Shown: positions 1-8,441, numbered from the stretch's first letter. The stretch is DNA of 64,000 nucleotides from Anaerolineales bacterium (GCA_020634855.1 JACKAU010000002.1:930001-994000); one strand, 5' to 3'. Made by a program: numbers and translations. The notes: generated by a model from the letters alone, not told the origin.

Positions 1-1
1 T

Positions 2-2584
2 GACGGCGCGATCATCCCGGTTACCCCCAACTACAAAGCGGTGGCCGGCGTCCTGGCTTTTCCCGATGTGGCCAGCCTGCCCGAACCGCCCGATCTGGCC
101 GTCATTTGCACCCCACCGTCGACCGTCCCCGGCCTGATCGCCGAGTTAGGCGACCGAGGCACCCGCGCCGCTATCGTGCTGACCGCCGGCCTGGAGCGGC
201 TGCAGGACGACCAGGGCCGCTCGCTGCAACAGGCCATGCTGGACGCGGCCAAACCCCACCTGCTGCGCATCCTGGGGCCAAACTGCCTGGGCCTGATGAT
301 CCCCCGGCTGGGGCTGAACGCCAGCTTTGCCCACACCAACCCGCTGCCGGGCCAGATCGCCTTCATCACCCAATCCGGCGCGATGGCCACGGCCGTGCTC
401 GATTGGGCCACGGCCAACGGGCTAGGCTTCTCCAACTTCGTGTCGCTCGGCAACAGCGCCGATGTCGATTTTGGCGATGTGATCGACTTCCTGGGCAGCG
501 ATCCCCACACCCGCTCTATTCTGCTCTATATCGAGTCGATTACCGGCGCCCGCAAATTTATGTCCGCAGCCCGCGCCGCCGCCCGTAACAAACCGGTTAT
601 CGCCATCAAAGCCGGACGCGTAACCGAGGGGGCGCAAGCCGTCATGTCGCACACCGGCGCGCTGGCCGGGGCCGATGACGTGGTCGAGGCCGCCTTGGAG
701 CGAGCCGGTATCCTACGCGTCGAGACCATCGAAGACCTGTTCGATGCCGTCGAGACGCTGGCCCGCGCCCGGCCGGTGATGGGCGAGCGCGTGGCCATCG
801 TCACCAGCGGCGGCGGGCCGGGCGTCATCGCCACCGATAAGCTCATTCGCAGCGGCGGCAATCTGGCCACGCTGTCCGACGACACGCTGGCGCAGCTAAA
901 CAGCTTCTTGCTGCCCAACTGGTCGCGCCGCAATCCGGTTGACATTCTTGAAGATGCCCCCGCCGAACACTACGTCCGGACGCTCGAAACCCTGCTGGCC
1001 GCCCCTGACATCGACGCTATTCTGTTCATCCACGCGCCCACAGCCATTGTGTCCAGCCGAACCATCGCCCAGACCCTGGCTCCGGTGGCTAAAGCGGCCC
1101 GGCGGACCGTGCTGACCTGCTGGCTCGGCAAGGCCGGGGTGGCCGAAGCCCGCCAAATCTTCACCGATGTCGGCCTACCGACGTATGACACGCCGGAGGA
1201 TGCGGTCGGCGCGTTGATGCAGTTGGTCAACTACCGGCGCAACCAGGAATTGCTGATCGAAACGCCGCCCTCGGTGCCGGTTGAGTTTACGCCCAACGTC
1301 GCCGCCGCCCGATCTGTGATCGACGCAGCGTTGGCCGCCGGCCAGACCGTACTGACCGAACCCGAAGCCAAAGCGGTGCTGGCCGCCTATGAGATCCCCA
1401 CCGTGGAGACGGCCGTGGCCACAACGCCGGACGAGTGCGTGCAACTGGCCCAGGCCATGACCTTCCCGGTCGTCGTCAAAATCCTATCGCCCGACATTAC
1501 CCACAAATCGAACGTCGGCGGGGTGGCGCTCGATCTGGATACGCCGGAGGAGGTTCGAGCCGCCGCCGCCGGTATGCTCAAGCGGCTCAAGAAGCGCCGG
1601 CCCCAGGCCAGGGTTAGCGGCTTTAGCGTGCAGCAGATGGCCCGCCGGCCCGACGCCCACGAGCTGATTGTCGGCGCGACAACCGACCCCGTCTTTGGGC
1701 CGGTCATCCTGTTTGGTCAGGGCGGCATCGCGGTTGAGATTATCCACGACCGGGCGGTGTCCCTGCCGCCGCTCAATCTCAAGCTGGCCCGCGAACTGGT
1801 CAACCGCACCCGGGTCTCGCGGCTGCTGGCCGGCTATTCCCACCGCCCCCCGGCCGATATGACGGCCATTTACCTGACGCTGATGAAAGTAGCCCAACTG
1901 GTGACCGACCTGCCCGAGGTGGTTGAGCTGGACATCAACCCCCTCTTTGCCGACAACCAGGGCGTGCTGGCGCTCGATGCCCGGATGCGCATTGTATCGA
2001 CTTGGCAGTTAGCCGCGACTCACCTGGCCATTCGCCCCTACCCCCAAGAGTTGGAGGAAACGATCGTCCTCCGCAATCGGCCGGTGCTGCTGCGCCCTAT
2101 TCGCCCGGAAGATGAGCCGCAGCACCAGGCTTTCCTGAAACAGTTAACTGAGGAAGATATCCAACTGCGCTTCTTCGTCTCCATCCGCGAGTTCGCCCAT
2201 TCCGATGTAGCCCGCTTCACCCAAATCGACTACGACCGGGCCATGGCCTTTATCGCCACCCGTCCCGACGATAGCGGCCAACCAGAAACCCTGGGCGTGG
2301 TCAGGTCCATCGCCGACCCCGATAATCACCAGGCGGAGTTTGCGATGATCGTCCGCTCCGATCTCAAAGGCATGGGCCTGGGCCGGGCGCTGCTCGACAA
2401 GATGATCCGCTACTGCCGCCATCGCGGCATGGACGAAATCATCGGCGAGACCATGCGCGTCAATACCCCCATGATCAGGCTGTCCCGCAAATGCGGCTTC
2501 GAGGTCAGCTCCGCCGACGACGAAACCGTCTTCCTGCGCCTAAATCTAAAACCGAAGGGATCGGCCTCATCCGCCGGCGGGTAA
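2..2584 (+). CDS. ADP-forming acyl-CoA synthetase / GNAT acetyltransferase fusion (Pat-like), 5' truncated
   Basis: The frame is open from base 2, and its first visible residues already read as a CoA-binding Rossmann fold (IIPVTPNYKAV), so the start lies upstream of the window. Order of domains: CoA-binding, succinyl-CoA-synthetase-like with a His at visible residue 217 (MSHTGALAG, the phospho-His position of ADP-forming synthetases), ATP-grasp at about 440-670 (VVVKILSPDITHKSNVGG), and a C-terminal GNAT domain at about 690-850 with the acetyl-CoA loop LKGMGLGRALL. This is the architecture of Pat/PatZ lysine acetyltransferases. Some Pat proteins have lost the catalytic His; this one keeps it, so it may make acyl-CoA, acetylate proteins, or both. 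The family is clear, the substrate is not. Confidence 0.9.
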   Translation, partial: DGAIIPVTPNYKAVAGVLAFPDVASLPEPPDLAVICTPPSTVPGLIAELGDRGTRAAIVLTAGLERLQDDQGRSLQQAMLDAAKPHLLRILGPNCLGLMIPRLGLNASFAHTNPLPGQIAFITQSGAMATAVLDWATANGLGFSNFVSLGNSADVDFGDVIDFLGSDPHTRSILLYIESITGARKFMSAARAAARNKPVIAIKAGRVTEGAQAVMSHTGALAGADDVVEAALERAGILRVETIEDLFDAVETLARARPVMGERVAIVTSGGGPGVIATDKLIRSGGNLATLSDDTLAQLNSFLLPNWSRRNPVDILEDAPAEHYVRTLETLLAAPDIDAILFIHAPTAIVSSRTIAQTLAPVAKAARRTVLTCWLGKAGVAEARQIFTDVGLPTYDTPEDAVGALMQLVNYRRNQELLIETPPSVPVEFTPNVAAARSVIDAALAAGQTVLTEPEAKAVLAAYEIPTVETAVATTPDECVQLAQAMTFPVVVKILSPDITHKSNVGGVALDLDTPEEVRAAAAGMLKRLKKRRPQARVSGFSVQQMARRPDAHELIVGATTDPVFGPVILFGQGGIAVEIIHDRAVSLPPLNLKLARELVNRTRVSRLLAGYSHRPPADMTAIYLTLMKVAQLVTDLPEVVELDINPLFADNQGVLALDARMRIVSTWQLAATHLAIRPYPQELEETIVLRNRPVLLRPIRPEDEPQHQAFLKQLTEEDIQLRFFVSIREFAHSDVARFTQIDYDRAMAFIATRPDDSGQPETLGVVRSIADPDNHQAEFAMIVRSDLKGMGLGRALLDKMIRYCRHRGMDEIIGETMRVNTPMIRLSRKCGFEVSSADDETVFLRLNLKPKGSASSAGG

Positions 2585-2591
2585 GGGCTTG

Positions 2592-2661
2592 GTTCGTCGT
2601 AACGCCTTTAGCCGTCTGACCGTCTGCCTTAGGTAGGACCGCTAAAGCGGTGACTACGAAC
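2592..2661. repeat. Inverted repeat downstream of the synthetase gene
   Basis: The arms GTTCGTCGTAACGCCTTTAGC (2592-2612) and GCTAAAGCGGTGACTACGAAC (2641-2661) are imperfect reverse complements around a 28-base loop. It starts 7 bases after the stop codon and has no T-tract, so it looks more like a dispersed palindromic repeat than a terminator. Confidence 0.7.
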
Positions 2662-2740
2662 TATTCTGGGTTTAGGCCCTAATTGCCCCGGCGTCGCTGC
2701 CAAGGGCCGGCAGTACCGCCGAACAAACAGCTTTTCTCGG

Positions 2741-2994
2741 ACACCTACCCCCCGCTTGCGCGATGCCTTGCCGGACGCTCCGACACCTACCCCCCGCTTC
2801 AGCGAGGCCCTGCCGGACGCTCCGGCGCCTACCCCCCGCTTGCGCGATGCCCTGCCGGGCGCTCCGGCGCCTACCCCCCACTTCAGCGAGGCCCTGCCGG
2901 GCGCTCCGACACCTACTGTCCACTAGATCACCCCACCCGTCTGGCGCTCCGGCGCCTACCGTCCACTAGATGACCCTACCCGTCTGGCGCTCAG
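2741..2994. repeat. Tandem array of six 42-43 bp units
   Basis: Four near-identical 42-bp units start at 2741, 2783, 2825 and 2867. Two diverged 43-bp units start at 2909 and 2952. Units open with (A/G)C(A/G)CCTACC and close with GGCGCTCCG or GGACGCTCCG. Two versions of the middle (CTTGCGCGATG and CTTCAGCGAGG) alternate, so the array may have grown in 84-bp steps. The period is a multiple of three, so long open frames appear on both strands, but none has a convincing start or a recognisable protein. Confidence 0.9.
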
Positions 2995-2997
2995 ACA

Positions 2998-3172
2998 CAT
3001 TGAACCACTGAAACACTGAATAGGATGAAATCACTGAGGAGCGAGCCTTTATGCCTGGCTGGGCAACCCCTCGTTTAGGTCACCCACTGATTACGCACTT
3101 TCATTTCGGCAAGGCTGTCCTTACCGGCGCTTCAGTGTAGTCATTCATTTCAGTGGCTCAATGTTTCAAATG
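2998..3172. repeat. CACTGA-word inverted repeat, copy 1
   Basis: The left arm (2998-3040) is built from the words ATTGAACCACTGAA, ACACTGAA and TCACTGAGG. The right arm (3128-3172) is its imperfect reverse complement (TTCAGTG, TTTCAGTGGCTCAATG). About 90 bases lie between. Copies 2 and 3 flank the GxxExxY gene that follows. Confidence 0.7.
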
Positions 3173-3177
3173 GGTGG

Positions 3178-3372
3178 AAGCACTGAACCACTGATGAGGC
3201 TGAAGTCACTGAGGTTGAGTCGTTGGGACTTTGCCGCTCAAGGTGCAGGCCAGAGTTTGCTGCCGGGGCAGTAGGATGTTTGTGGTAAAGGTAGTACAAT
3301 TATATTGTCCTAGCTACAAAACCAAGAACTTTCAGTGGCTTCATTCCATTCCAATGCCTCAATACTCCACAT
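3178..3372. repeat. CACTGA-word inverted repeat, copy 2
   Basis: The left arm holds GCACTGAACCACTGA and TCACTGAGG (3178-3216). The right arm holds TTTCAGTGGCTTCATT and GCCTCAATACTCC (3328-3372). It ends just before the start of the GxxExxY gene, so any leader of that gene runs through the right arm. Confidence 0.65.
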
Positions 3373-3384
3373 ACCGGAGGACCC

Positions 3385-3771
3385 ATGACCAATCCCTACG
3401 TCAAGCCAAACTACCCGCTTTCGGACGTCACGGCCCGCATTATCGCCGCAGCCCAGGAGGTTCATCGCCAATTGGGGCCGGGCTTTGAGGAAGTCATCTA
3501 TCAGCGCGCCTTAGCCCGCGAGCTACCAACTCACAACTTGGACTTTAGTCGCGAGGTCTGGATTGACGTGCATTACAAGGGTGAACGGGTCGGCAAGAAG
3601 CGGGTCGATTTCATCATCGACGCGGTGATGGTGGAGATTAAGGCCAAGGCGGAGTTGCAGCCGGTTGACCACGTGCAGACGCTCTCGTATCTGAAGGCCA
3701 GTGGATATAAGGTCGGCCTGCTGATTAACTTTGGCGGGACGAAGCTGATGATTAAGCGGCTGGCTAACTGA
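3385..3771 (+). CDS. GxxExxY protein (PDDEXK_3 nuclease-like fold)
   Basis: This 128-residue protein has the signature that names the family, GFEEVIY at about residues 33-39. It also has the PD-(D/E)XK-like core: RVDFIID followed by VEIKAKAEL at residues 73-93. Length matches the family (about 125). The start ATG at 3385 follows a GGAGG at 3376-3380. No substrate is known for the family. The gene stands alone and is bracketed by CACTGA-word inverted repeats on both sides, a setting often seen for GxxExxY genes, which suggests gene and repeats travel or persist together. Identity is firm; function is open. Confidence 0.88.
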   Translation: MTNPYVKPNYPLSDVTARIIAAAQEVHRQLGPGFEEVIYQRALARELPTHNLDFSREVWIDVHYKGERVGKKRVDFIIDAVMVEIKAKAELQPVDHVQTLSYLKASGYKVGLLINFGGTKLMIKRLAN

Positions 3772-3773
3772 AG

Positions 3774-3970
3774 GGTGAACCACTGAAGCATTGAGGATAA
3801 TGAGGGCACTGAGGATTTATCCGTGGGCATTGCCGGCCAAGCGTGGGTTCTGGTCAAAACTGCTCATCAGGGTAGCCACCTCACCGGATTGCATCCCCGG
3901 TGGGCCAATAGCCTCCAAGCCTAACACCATCAGTGTCATCACTCATCTCAGCGCCTCAGTGTTTCAACCA
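3774..3970. repeat. CACTGA-word inverted repeat, copy 3
   Basis: The left arm starts right after the GxxExxY stop codon (GAACCACTGAAGCATTGAGG and GCACTGAGG, 3776-3813). The right arm (CTCATCTCAGCGCCTCAGTGTTTCAACC, about 3943-3970, split here by eye into CTCATCTCAG and CGCCTCAGTGTTTCAACC) overlaps the last codons of livM on the other strand. Confidence 0.65.
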
Positions 3971-5040
3971 TCCCCCCGCCCCGTCAGCAGCCCCAGCAGC
4001 CAGCGTCGTCCGGCGGCGAGATGGAAACCGCGCCGTTGCCAGGTACCGACGATGCCGTAGGGGACGAAGAGGACGAGGGCCACGTAGACCACGCCCAACA
4101 TGAAGCTGGCGCTTTCGCCAAACCAGCGATCTAGGAAGAAGGTCAGCAGGCGAAAGATGGCAGCGCCGATGGGCGCGCCGGTCAGGGTACCCAGACCGCC
4201 GATCAGGGTCATCAACAGGATATCGACCATGGCGTTGAGGCTGGCGATGTTGGGGCTGATGACCGGCTGGTAGAGGGCGTGCAGCGTGCCGGCCAGGTTG
4301 GCGGTGATGGCGGCAATGACCAGCACGACCAGCTTAAAATAGAAGGTGTTGTAGCCCAGCATCAAGGCCCGGTTCTCGTTCTCGCGGATGGCGACGCAGA
4401 CCCGGCCGGTGGGCGAATCGACAAAGAGGCGGTAGAAGAGGTAGACGGCAAAGGTAAAGATGAGGGTGACCAGGTAAAAGGTCAGTCGATGAGAGGTCGG
4501 GTTGAGGAAATCGGGCGGCGGCACCCCTTGCAGGCCCACATCCGCGCCGGTGTATTGACCCAGCTCGCGCGACTGTACGACGATGTAAAAAACCTCAGAC
4601 AATCCCAGCGTGACCAGGGCAAAGGTGATGCCTTTGACCCGGGGCAGCACCACGCCGAAGAGCAGCGCCTGCAGCACCGCCGACACCAACACCAGCCCCA
4701 GCGTAGCTCCTAGCGACCAGCCAAAACTCTTGAGCAGCACTCCGGTCAGATAGGCTCCGGCGGCAAAAAAGAGGGCGTGACCAAAGGAGAGCAAGCCGGT
4801 GATACCCAGCACCAGATCGTAGCTAAGGGCGACGATGGCCAGGATCATAATCTCGATGAGCAAGCCCTGGATAAATTTGGCGCTGCCGGCCTCATTGGCC
4901 AGCACTCCGGCCGGCGATTGACCGCTGAGCAGGGCGACGACAAAGGGCAAGGCGGCCAGGCCAATAAACAGTCCCAGCGGGGCCAGGTAGGGCTGCCAAC
5001 GCCGGGTGCGGGGCGAGGAGGTGGCGGCAGAGAGCGACAT
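3964..5040 (-). CDS. livM: Branched-chain amino-acid type ABC transporter, permease LivM
   Basis: The 358-residue protein is polytopic, with about eight to ten hydrophobic segments, and carries the conserved LivM stretch at about residues 75-97 (LGITGLLSFGHALFFAAGAY). It is one of the two membrane subunits of a HAAT-family importer. The start is 3 bases after the livH stop, so the two are translationally coupled. It is last in the five-gene operon read on the minus strand. Specificity (branched-chain amino acids, other amino acids, or urea and amides) cannot be read from the permease. Confidence 0.93.
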   Translation of the reverse strand: MSLSAATSSPRTRRWQPYLAPLGLFIGLAALPFVVALLSGQSPAGVLANEAGSAKFIQGLLIEIMILAIVALSYDLVLGITGLLSFGHALFFAAGAYLTGVLLKSFGWSLGATLGLVLVSAVLQALLFGVVLPRVKGITFALVTLGLSEVFYIVVQSRELGQYTGADVGLQGVPPPDFLNPTSHRLTFYLVTLIFTFAVYLFYRLFVDSPTGRVCVAIRENENRALMLGYNTFYFKLVVLVIAAITANLAGTLHALYQPVISPNIASLNAMVDILLMTLIGGLGTLTGAPIGAAIFRLLTFFLDRWFGESASFMLGVVYVALVLFVPYGIVGTWQRRGFHLAAGRRWLLGLLTGRGDG

Positions 5041-5043
5041 GAC

Positions 5044-6642
5044 TTACTCCGTCCGCCCGAACAGACCCTGCGGCATCGCCAGCAGGATGATGACCATCAG
5101 CAGCACGGTCGAGGCCGGCACCAGCGTCGGCGACGGCTTGAACGGCTCCTCCAGAAACGGCAAGGGAATGCCGATTTGGCCGTACTTGATGATGAACTGC
5201 TCCATCAGGCCGACCAGCACTGAGCCGACCGCCGCTCCCGGAAAGCTGGTCAGACCGCCAATCGCCAGGGCGATGAGGGCCATCAGCAGCACGCTCTCAC
5301 CCATCAGCGGCGACAACCCGATGGAGGGGGCGGCCAGCACACCACCCAGCCCGGCCAGCCCCGCGCCCAGCGCAAAGACTAGGGTGAAGACGCGCCGCAC
5401 ATTGATGCCCAGCGCCTCGACCATATCGCTGTCTTGCACTCCGGCCCGGATAATCATCCCCAGCCGCGAGCGTTGGAGCAGCAGACTGACCGCCACCAAC
5501 ACCACCAGTCCGACGATAATCAAGAAAATCTCGTTGTAGACCCGGATGCGCCCGCCCAGCACCAAGATGGTCGAGCAGTGGAGTTCTAGCCAGGCCGCCC
5601 AACTTTCGGCGGGACAGCCGTCGCCCACGCCGTTGAACAGGGCCGGCTTGGGCATCGTAAATTCAGGCCGGCCCCATAAGGCAACCACCAACTCGTGGCC
5701 GACCACGGCCAGTCCCAGGGTCATCATCAACTGGTAAATGGGGCGGTCGTATAGGGGCCGGATCAGGGTCATCTCCATCAAGCCGCCGAGTGCCGCCGCG
5801 GTCAGCGTGCCGCCGATGAGGGCCAGTCCAAACAACCAATTCGTCCCCAGGCCGAGCAGCCAGGCGGTCAGGTTGTCGTTCAGGGCCAGGACGAGTAGGC
5901 CGGCCAGAAGCAGCAAACCGGCGGCGGTGGCCCTCACCCCAACCCTCTCCCAGTGGGAGAGGGAGATTCTCCTCCCCTTTGGGGGGGATTGAGGGGGGGT
6001 TGCCTGCCCGCGAACCCGCATTCCCCGGTGCCGTTGCGAGAGCACGGTCAAGCTGCCGCCCAACACCAGCCCCGCCAGCAGCACGCCGCCGAGCGCCACC
6101 GCCGGTGAAAGGGGGCCGGTTGCCTCGGCGGGGGGAAACTGCAATTGTCCCTGACTCAGCATAATAGCATACGAGACCGGGCTTTGGGCGTAGTCGCGGG
6201 CGCTCCAAGCGGCTATAGGGATGCTGGGCAAGCTGATCAGCAGCAGTACTCCGGCCATGGCCAGCCCCAACCAGCCCCAAACGGCCGCCGGCATGCGCCC
6301 CAATCGGCCCAACAACACCGGCCAAAGTGGCATCAAGACCAGACCGACCAGCAGCAAAGCTAGCGGCGGGATCAGATCGACCACGGTGTCCGGTCGCACG
6401 TAGATGGTCCAACCGGCGTATGCGCCCAGCATAAAGAGCGTGCCGTGGGCCAGGTTGAGTACGTCCATCAGGCCAAAAATCAGCGACAGGCCCGAGGCCA
6501 CCAAGAATGTGACCGCCCCCACGGACAACCCGCGAATGACAATGGTCAGCCCATCCTTGGCACTCATGCCCTGGATGGCCATGATAAACAGCACGGCCAG
6601 CACGGCTAGGGTGATGAGCTGTAGTCGGTATTTACGTAGCAT
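5044..6642 (-). CDS. livH: Branched-chain amino-acid type ABC transporter, permease LivH, enlarged
   Basis: The 532 residues are far more than the usual 290-310 of LivH. Residues 1-75 (SGLSLIFGLMDVLNLAHG) and about 275-532 (IRPLYDRPIYQLMMTLGL, MPQGLFGRTE) match the family. The extra 200 residues between them contain four or five added hydrophobic segments and a charged stretch at about 214-238 encoded by a palindromic repeat (5931-5999). The start overlaps the livF stop as TAATG. The enlarged segment is an odd feature, but the frame is intact and both family ends are preserved, so the gene is probably functional. Confidence 0.9.
   Translation of the reverse strand: MLRKYRLQLITLAVLAVLFIMAIQGMSAKDGLTIVIRGLSVGAVTFLVASGLSLIFGLMDVLNLAHGTLFMLGAYAGWTIYVRPDTVVDLIPPLALLLVGLVLMPLWPVLLGRLGRMPAAVWGWLGLAMAGVLLLISLPSIPIAAWSARDYAQSPVSYAIMLSQGQLQFPPAEATGPLSPAVALGGVLLAGLVLGGSLTVLSQRHRGMRVRGQATPPQSPPKGRRISLSHWERVGVRATAAGLLLLAGLLVLALNDNLTAWLLGLGTNWLFGLALIGGTLTAAALGGLMEMTLIRPLYDRPIYQLMMTLGLAVVGHELVVALWGRPEFTMPKPALFNGVGDGCPAESWAAWLELHCSTILVLGGRIRVYNEIFLIIVGLVVLVAVSLLLQRSRLGMIIRAGVQDSDMVEALGINVRRVFTLVFALGAGLAGLGGVLAAPSIGLSPLMGESVLLMALIALAIGGLTSFPGAAVGSVLVGLMEQFIIKYGQIGIPLPFLEEPFKPSPTLVPASTVLLMVIILLAMPQGLFGRTE
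5931..5999. repeat. Palindromic repeat read in frame inside livH
   Basis: The core CCCTCTCCC-AGT-GGGAGAGGG (5943-5963) is a perfect 9-bp palindrome, followed by a C-run/G-run pair (CCTCCCC...GGGGGG). The 69-bp segment equals 23 codons and adds a hydrophilic peptide (PPQSPPKGRRISLSHWERVG) between two membrane segments of LivH. A related CCCC/GGGG motif lies inside the MITE-like element at 24014-24115. Confidence 0.8.
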
Positions 6643-7346
6643 TACGCCGCCCCCAAATAGCGCCGGATGGTGGCCGGGTCATCGACCAGGTCGGCCATTA
6701 GGCCCTGCTTGACCGAGCGACCTTCTTCGATGATGACGTAGCGCTCGGCCAGTTGGCTGGCGACGATGAAATTCTGCTCGACCAGCAGGACGGTCTTCTC
6801 TTGTGACAATTGCCGGATAGCGGCCATCATATGCTCGATGATGACCGGGGCCAAGCCCTCACTCGGCTCATCGATGAGCAGCAGTTTGTTGTCCGGCACC
6901 AGGGCGCGGGCGATGGCCAGCATCTGCTGCTGCCCGCCGGATAGATTAGTGCCCGGCAGGTGGATCAGCCGCTTCAAGTCGGGAAAGAGGCTAAAGATGA
7001 ACTCCTCCTTACGACGCAGATCGCCTTTGCGGCGCTCGGCAATGCGCAGGTTTTCGGCGACGCTAAGGTCGCGAAAGATGGCCCGATGCTCAGGCACAAA
7101 GCCAATGCCCAACGCGGCGATCTCGAAGCTGCGATAGCCGTGGATGGGCTGGTCCTCGAAATAAATTTGGCCCTCGCTGGGCGGAGTCAGCCCCAGGATC
7201 GATTTGAGCGTAGTCGTTTTACCGGCCCCATTGCGCCCCAGCAGCGCCGTGATACTCCCCTGCGGCACGGCCAGGCTGACCGCTTCCAAGATGTGGAACT
7301 GGCCGATAAAGGTATGGATGTTGTGGATTTCGAGTAGGTTGGTCAT
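6642..7346 (-). CDS. livF: Branched-chain amino-acid type ABC transporter, ATPase LivF
   Basis: The 234-residue ATPase has Walker A GRNGAGKTT at about residue 36, ABC signature LSGGQQQ at about 138 and Walker B LLLIDEPSEGLAP at about 155. Length and the ending RRYLGA are typical of LivF. It powers uptake together with LivG at the cytoplasmic face. The stop codon overlaps the livH start. Between it and livG lies a 63-bp inverted repeat at 7413-7475. Confidence 0.95.
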   Translation of the reverse strand: MTNLLEIHNIHTFIGQFHILEAVSLAVPQGSITALLGRNGAGKTTTLKSILGLTPPSEGQIYFEDQPIHGYRSFEIAALGIGFVPEHRAIFRDLSVAENLRIAERRKGDLRRKEEFIFSLFPDLKRLIHLPGTNLSGGQQQMLAIARALVPDNKLLLIDEPSEGLAPVIIEHMMAAIRQLSQEKTVLLVEQNFIVASQLAERYVIIEEGRSVKQGLMADLVDDPATIRRYLGAA

Positions 7347-7412
7347 AGGGTTGCTTTAGGTAATACGACTTGGTCTTTGCCACAGGAATGCATTAACTTG
7401 AGCAATGGCGCC

Positions 7413-7475
7413 GGGTAAATAGTAAATGGTAATTAGGGATTGCCTAGCCAATTACCAATTACTATTTACCAATCA
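7413..7475. repeat. GGTAAATAGTAAATGG inverted repeat, copy 1
   Basis: The arms GGTAAATAGTAAATGGTAAT (7414-7433) and ATTACCAATTACTATTTACC (7451-7470) are near-perfect complements. They sit between livG and livF. A second copy is at 56406-56473. Internally each arm is itself made of near-repeated words. Confidence 0.85.
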
Positions 7476-7514
7476 CCTACCTCGACAGGATGCAGCTTCT
7501 CCCATTGCTGTTTC

Positions 7515-8294
7515 TCAGCTATCGGTCGCCACATCCCCGTACAACGTCCCCAGATAGGCTTCTTGCACGACTTCGTTGGCGGTGACGTCGGCCGGGGTGC
7601 CTTCGGCCAGCACTTGGCCGTAGTGCATGACGGTAATATAGTCGGACACGCGCATGACGACGTTCATATTGTGTTCGACCAGCAGCACCGTTTTGTTGCC
7701 GGCGGCTTGAAACCCCTGGATGAGATCGATCAGTTCGGGCACCTGCTCGGTGGCCATGCCGGCGGTGGGTTCATCGAGCAGCAGCACTTCGGGGTCGGGC
7801 GCGAGCAGCATGCCCAACTCCAGCTTGCGTTGATCGCCGTGGGGCAGGGTGCGGGCCGGCGCGTCGGCCCGTTTGGCCAGCCCGACCTGGTCCAACACCG
7901 CCGCGGCTCGCTCCTCATAACGCCGAAAGTGGCGGGCGTGACGCCAGAAGTGGAAGTTATCGCGGCCAAGGGCCTGGGCCGCCAGCCGGATATTTTCCAC
8001 TACGGTCAGGTTGGGGAAGATGTTAGTAATCTGAAACGAGCGACCAATGCCCAGATGGGCGGTGCGATGCAGCGGCAGATGGGTGATGTCGCGCCCTTTG
8101 AACAGGACGCGACCGCTGGTCGGCTTGAGATTGCCGCTCAGTAAGTTGAAGAAGGTCGTTTTGCCCGCGCCGTTGGGGCCGATGATCGAGTGGAAGGTGT
8201 GCGCTCGAATCTTGACGCTGACGTTATCCACCGCCACCAACGCCCCAAACTCGCGGCGCAACTGCTGCGTTTCCAGAATGATGTCTGCTGCCAT
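7515..8294 (-). CDS. livG: Branched-chain amino-acid type ABC transporter, ATPase LivG
   Basis: The 259-residue ATPase has Walker A GPNGAGKTT at about residue 39 and Walker B VLLLDEPTAGM at about 165. Its signature loop reads LPHGDQRKLELG, the usual LivG variant of LSGGQ. The C-terminal tail (VVQEAYLG) is LivG-specific. It is the second gene of the importer operon, after the binding protein, separated from it by a repeat-filled gap of about 150 bases. Confidence 0.95.
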   Translation of the reverse strand: MAADIILETQQLRREFGALVAVDNVSVKIRAHTFHSIIGPNGAGKTTFFNLLSGNLKPTSGRVLFKGRDITHLPLHRTAHLGIGRSFQITNIFPNLTVVENIRLAAQALGRDNFHFWRHARHFRRYEERAAAVLDQVGLAKRADAPARTLPHGDQRKLELGMLLAPDPEVLLLDEPTAGMATEQVPELIDLIQGFQAAGNKTVLLVEHNMNVVMRVSDYITVMHYGQVLAEGTPADVTANEVVQEAYLGTLYGDVATDS

Positions 8295-8321
8295 CGTTTA
8301 ACTCAGGAGTGGCTGTCCAAA

Positions 8322-8441
8322 CTAGGGGTAGGGGGTAGGAAGTAGGGATTAAGGGGGAAAAACCTCTGACTTCCTCCTTCGCCTACTTCCCACGGCCCAC
8401 CAACTCTACCAACTCCACAAACTCCACAAACTCTATAAACT
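8322..8441. repeat. AGTAGGGA-type repeat plus AACTCCACA microsatellite
   Basis: The words GGGTAGG, GGAAGTAGGGATTAAGGGG and AAAAACCTCTGACTTCC are followed by an opposing CCTACTTCCC. After them come five to six near-repeats of AACTC(T/C)(A/C)(C/T)A up to the stop codon of the binding protein. A similar AGTAGGGA...TAAGGGG...AAAAAC block occurs at 51630-51690. Confidence 0.6.

Noticed and set aside
2672..2973. Overlapping open frames on both strands over the 42-bp tandem array
   Set aside because: They exist only because the period is a multiple of three. They lack a ribosome site and encode a repeated Pro/Arg-rich peptide of no known kind.
2741..2994. A possible CRISPR array
   Set aside because: The units are contiguous with no unique spacers between them, and no cas1/cas2 is present. 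The Cas4-like gene at 48-50 kb is not near any array.
4279..5223. Long plus-strand frames opposite livM and livH
   Set aside because: They are antisense shadows rich in Gln, His and Asp, as expected from hydrophobic codons read backwards. The minus-strand genes are certain.
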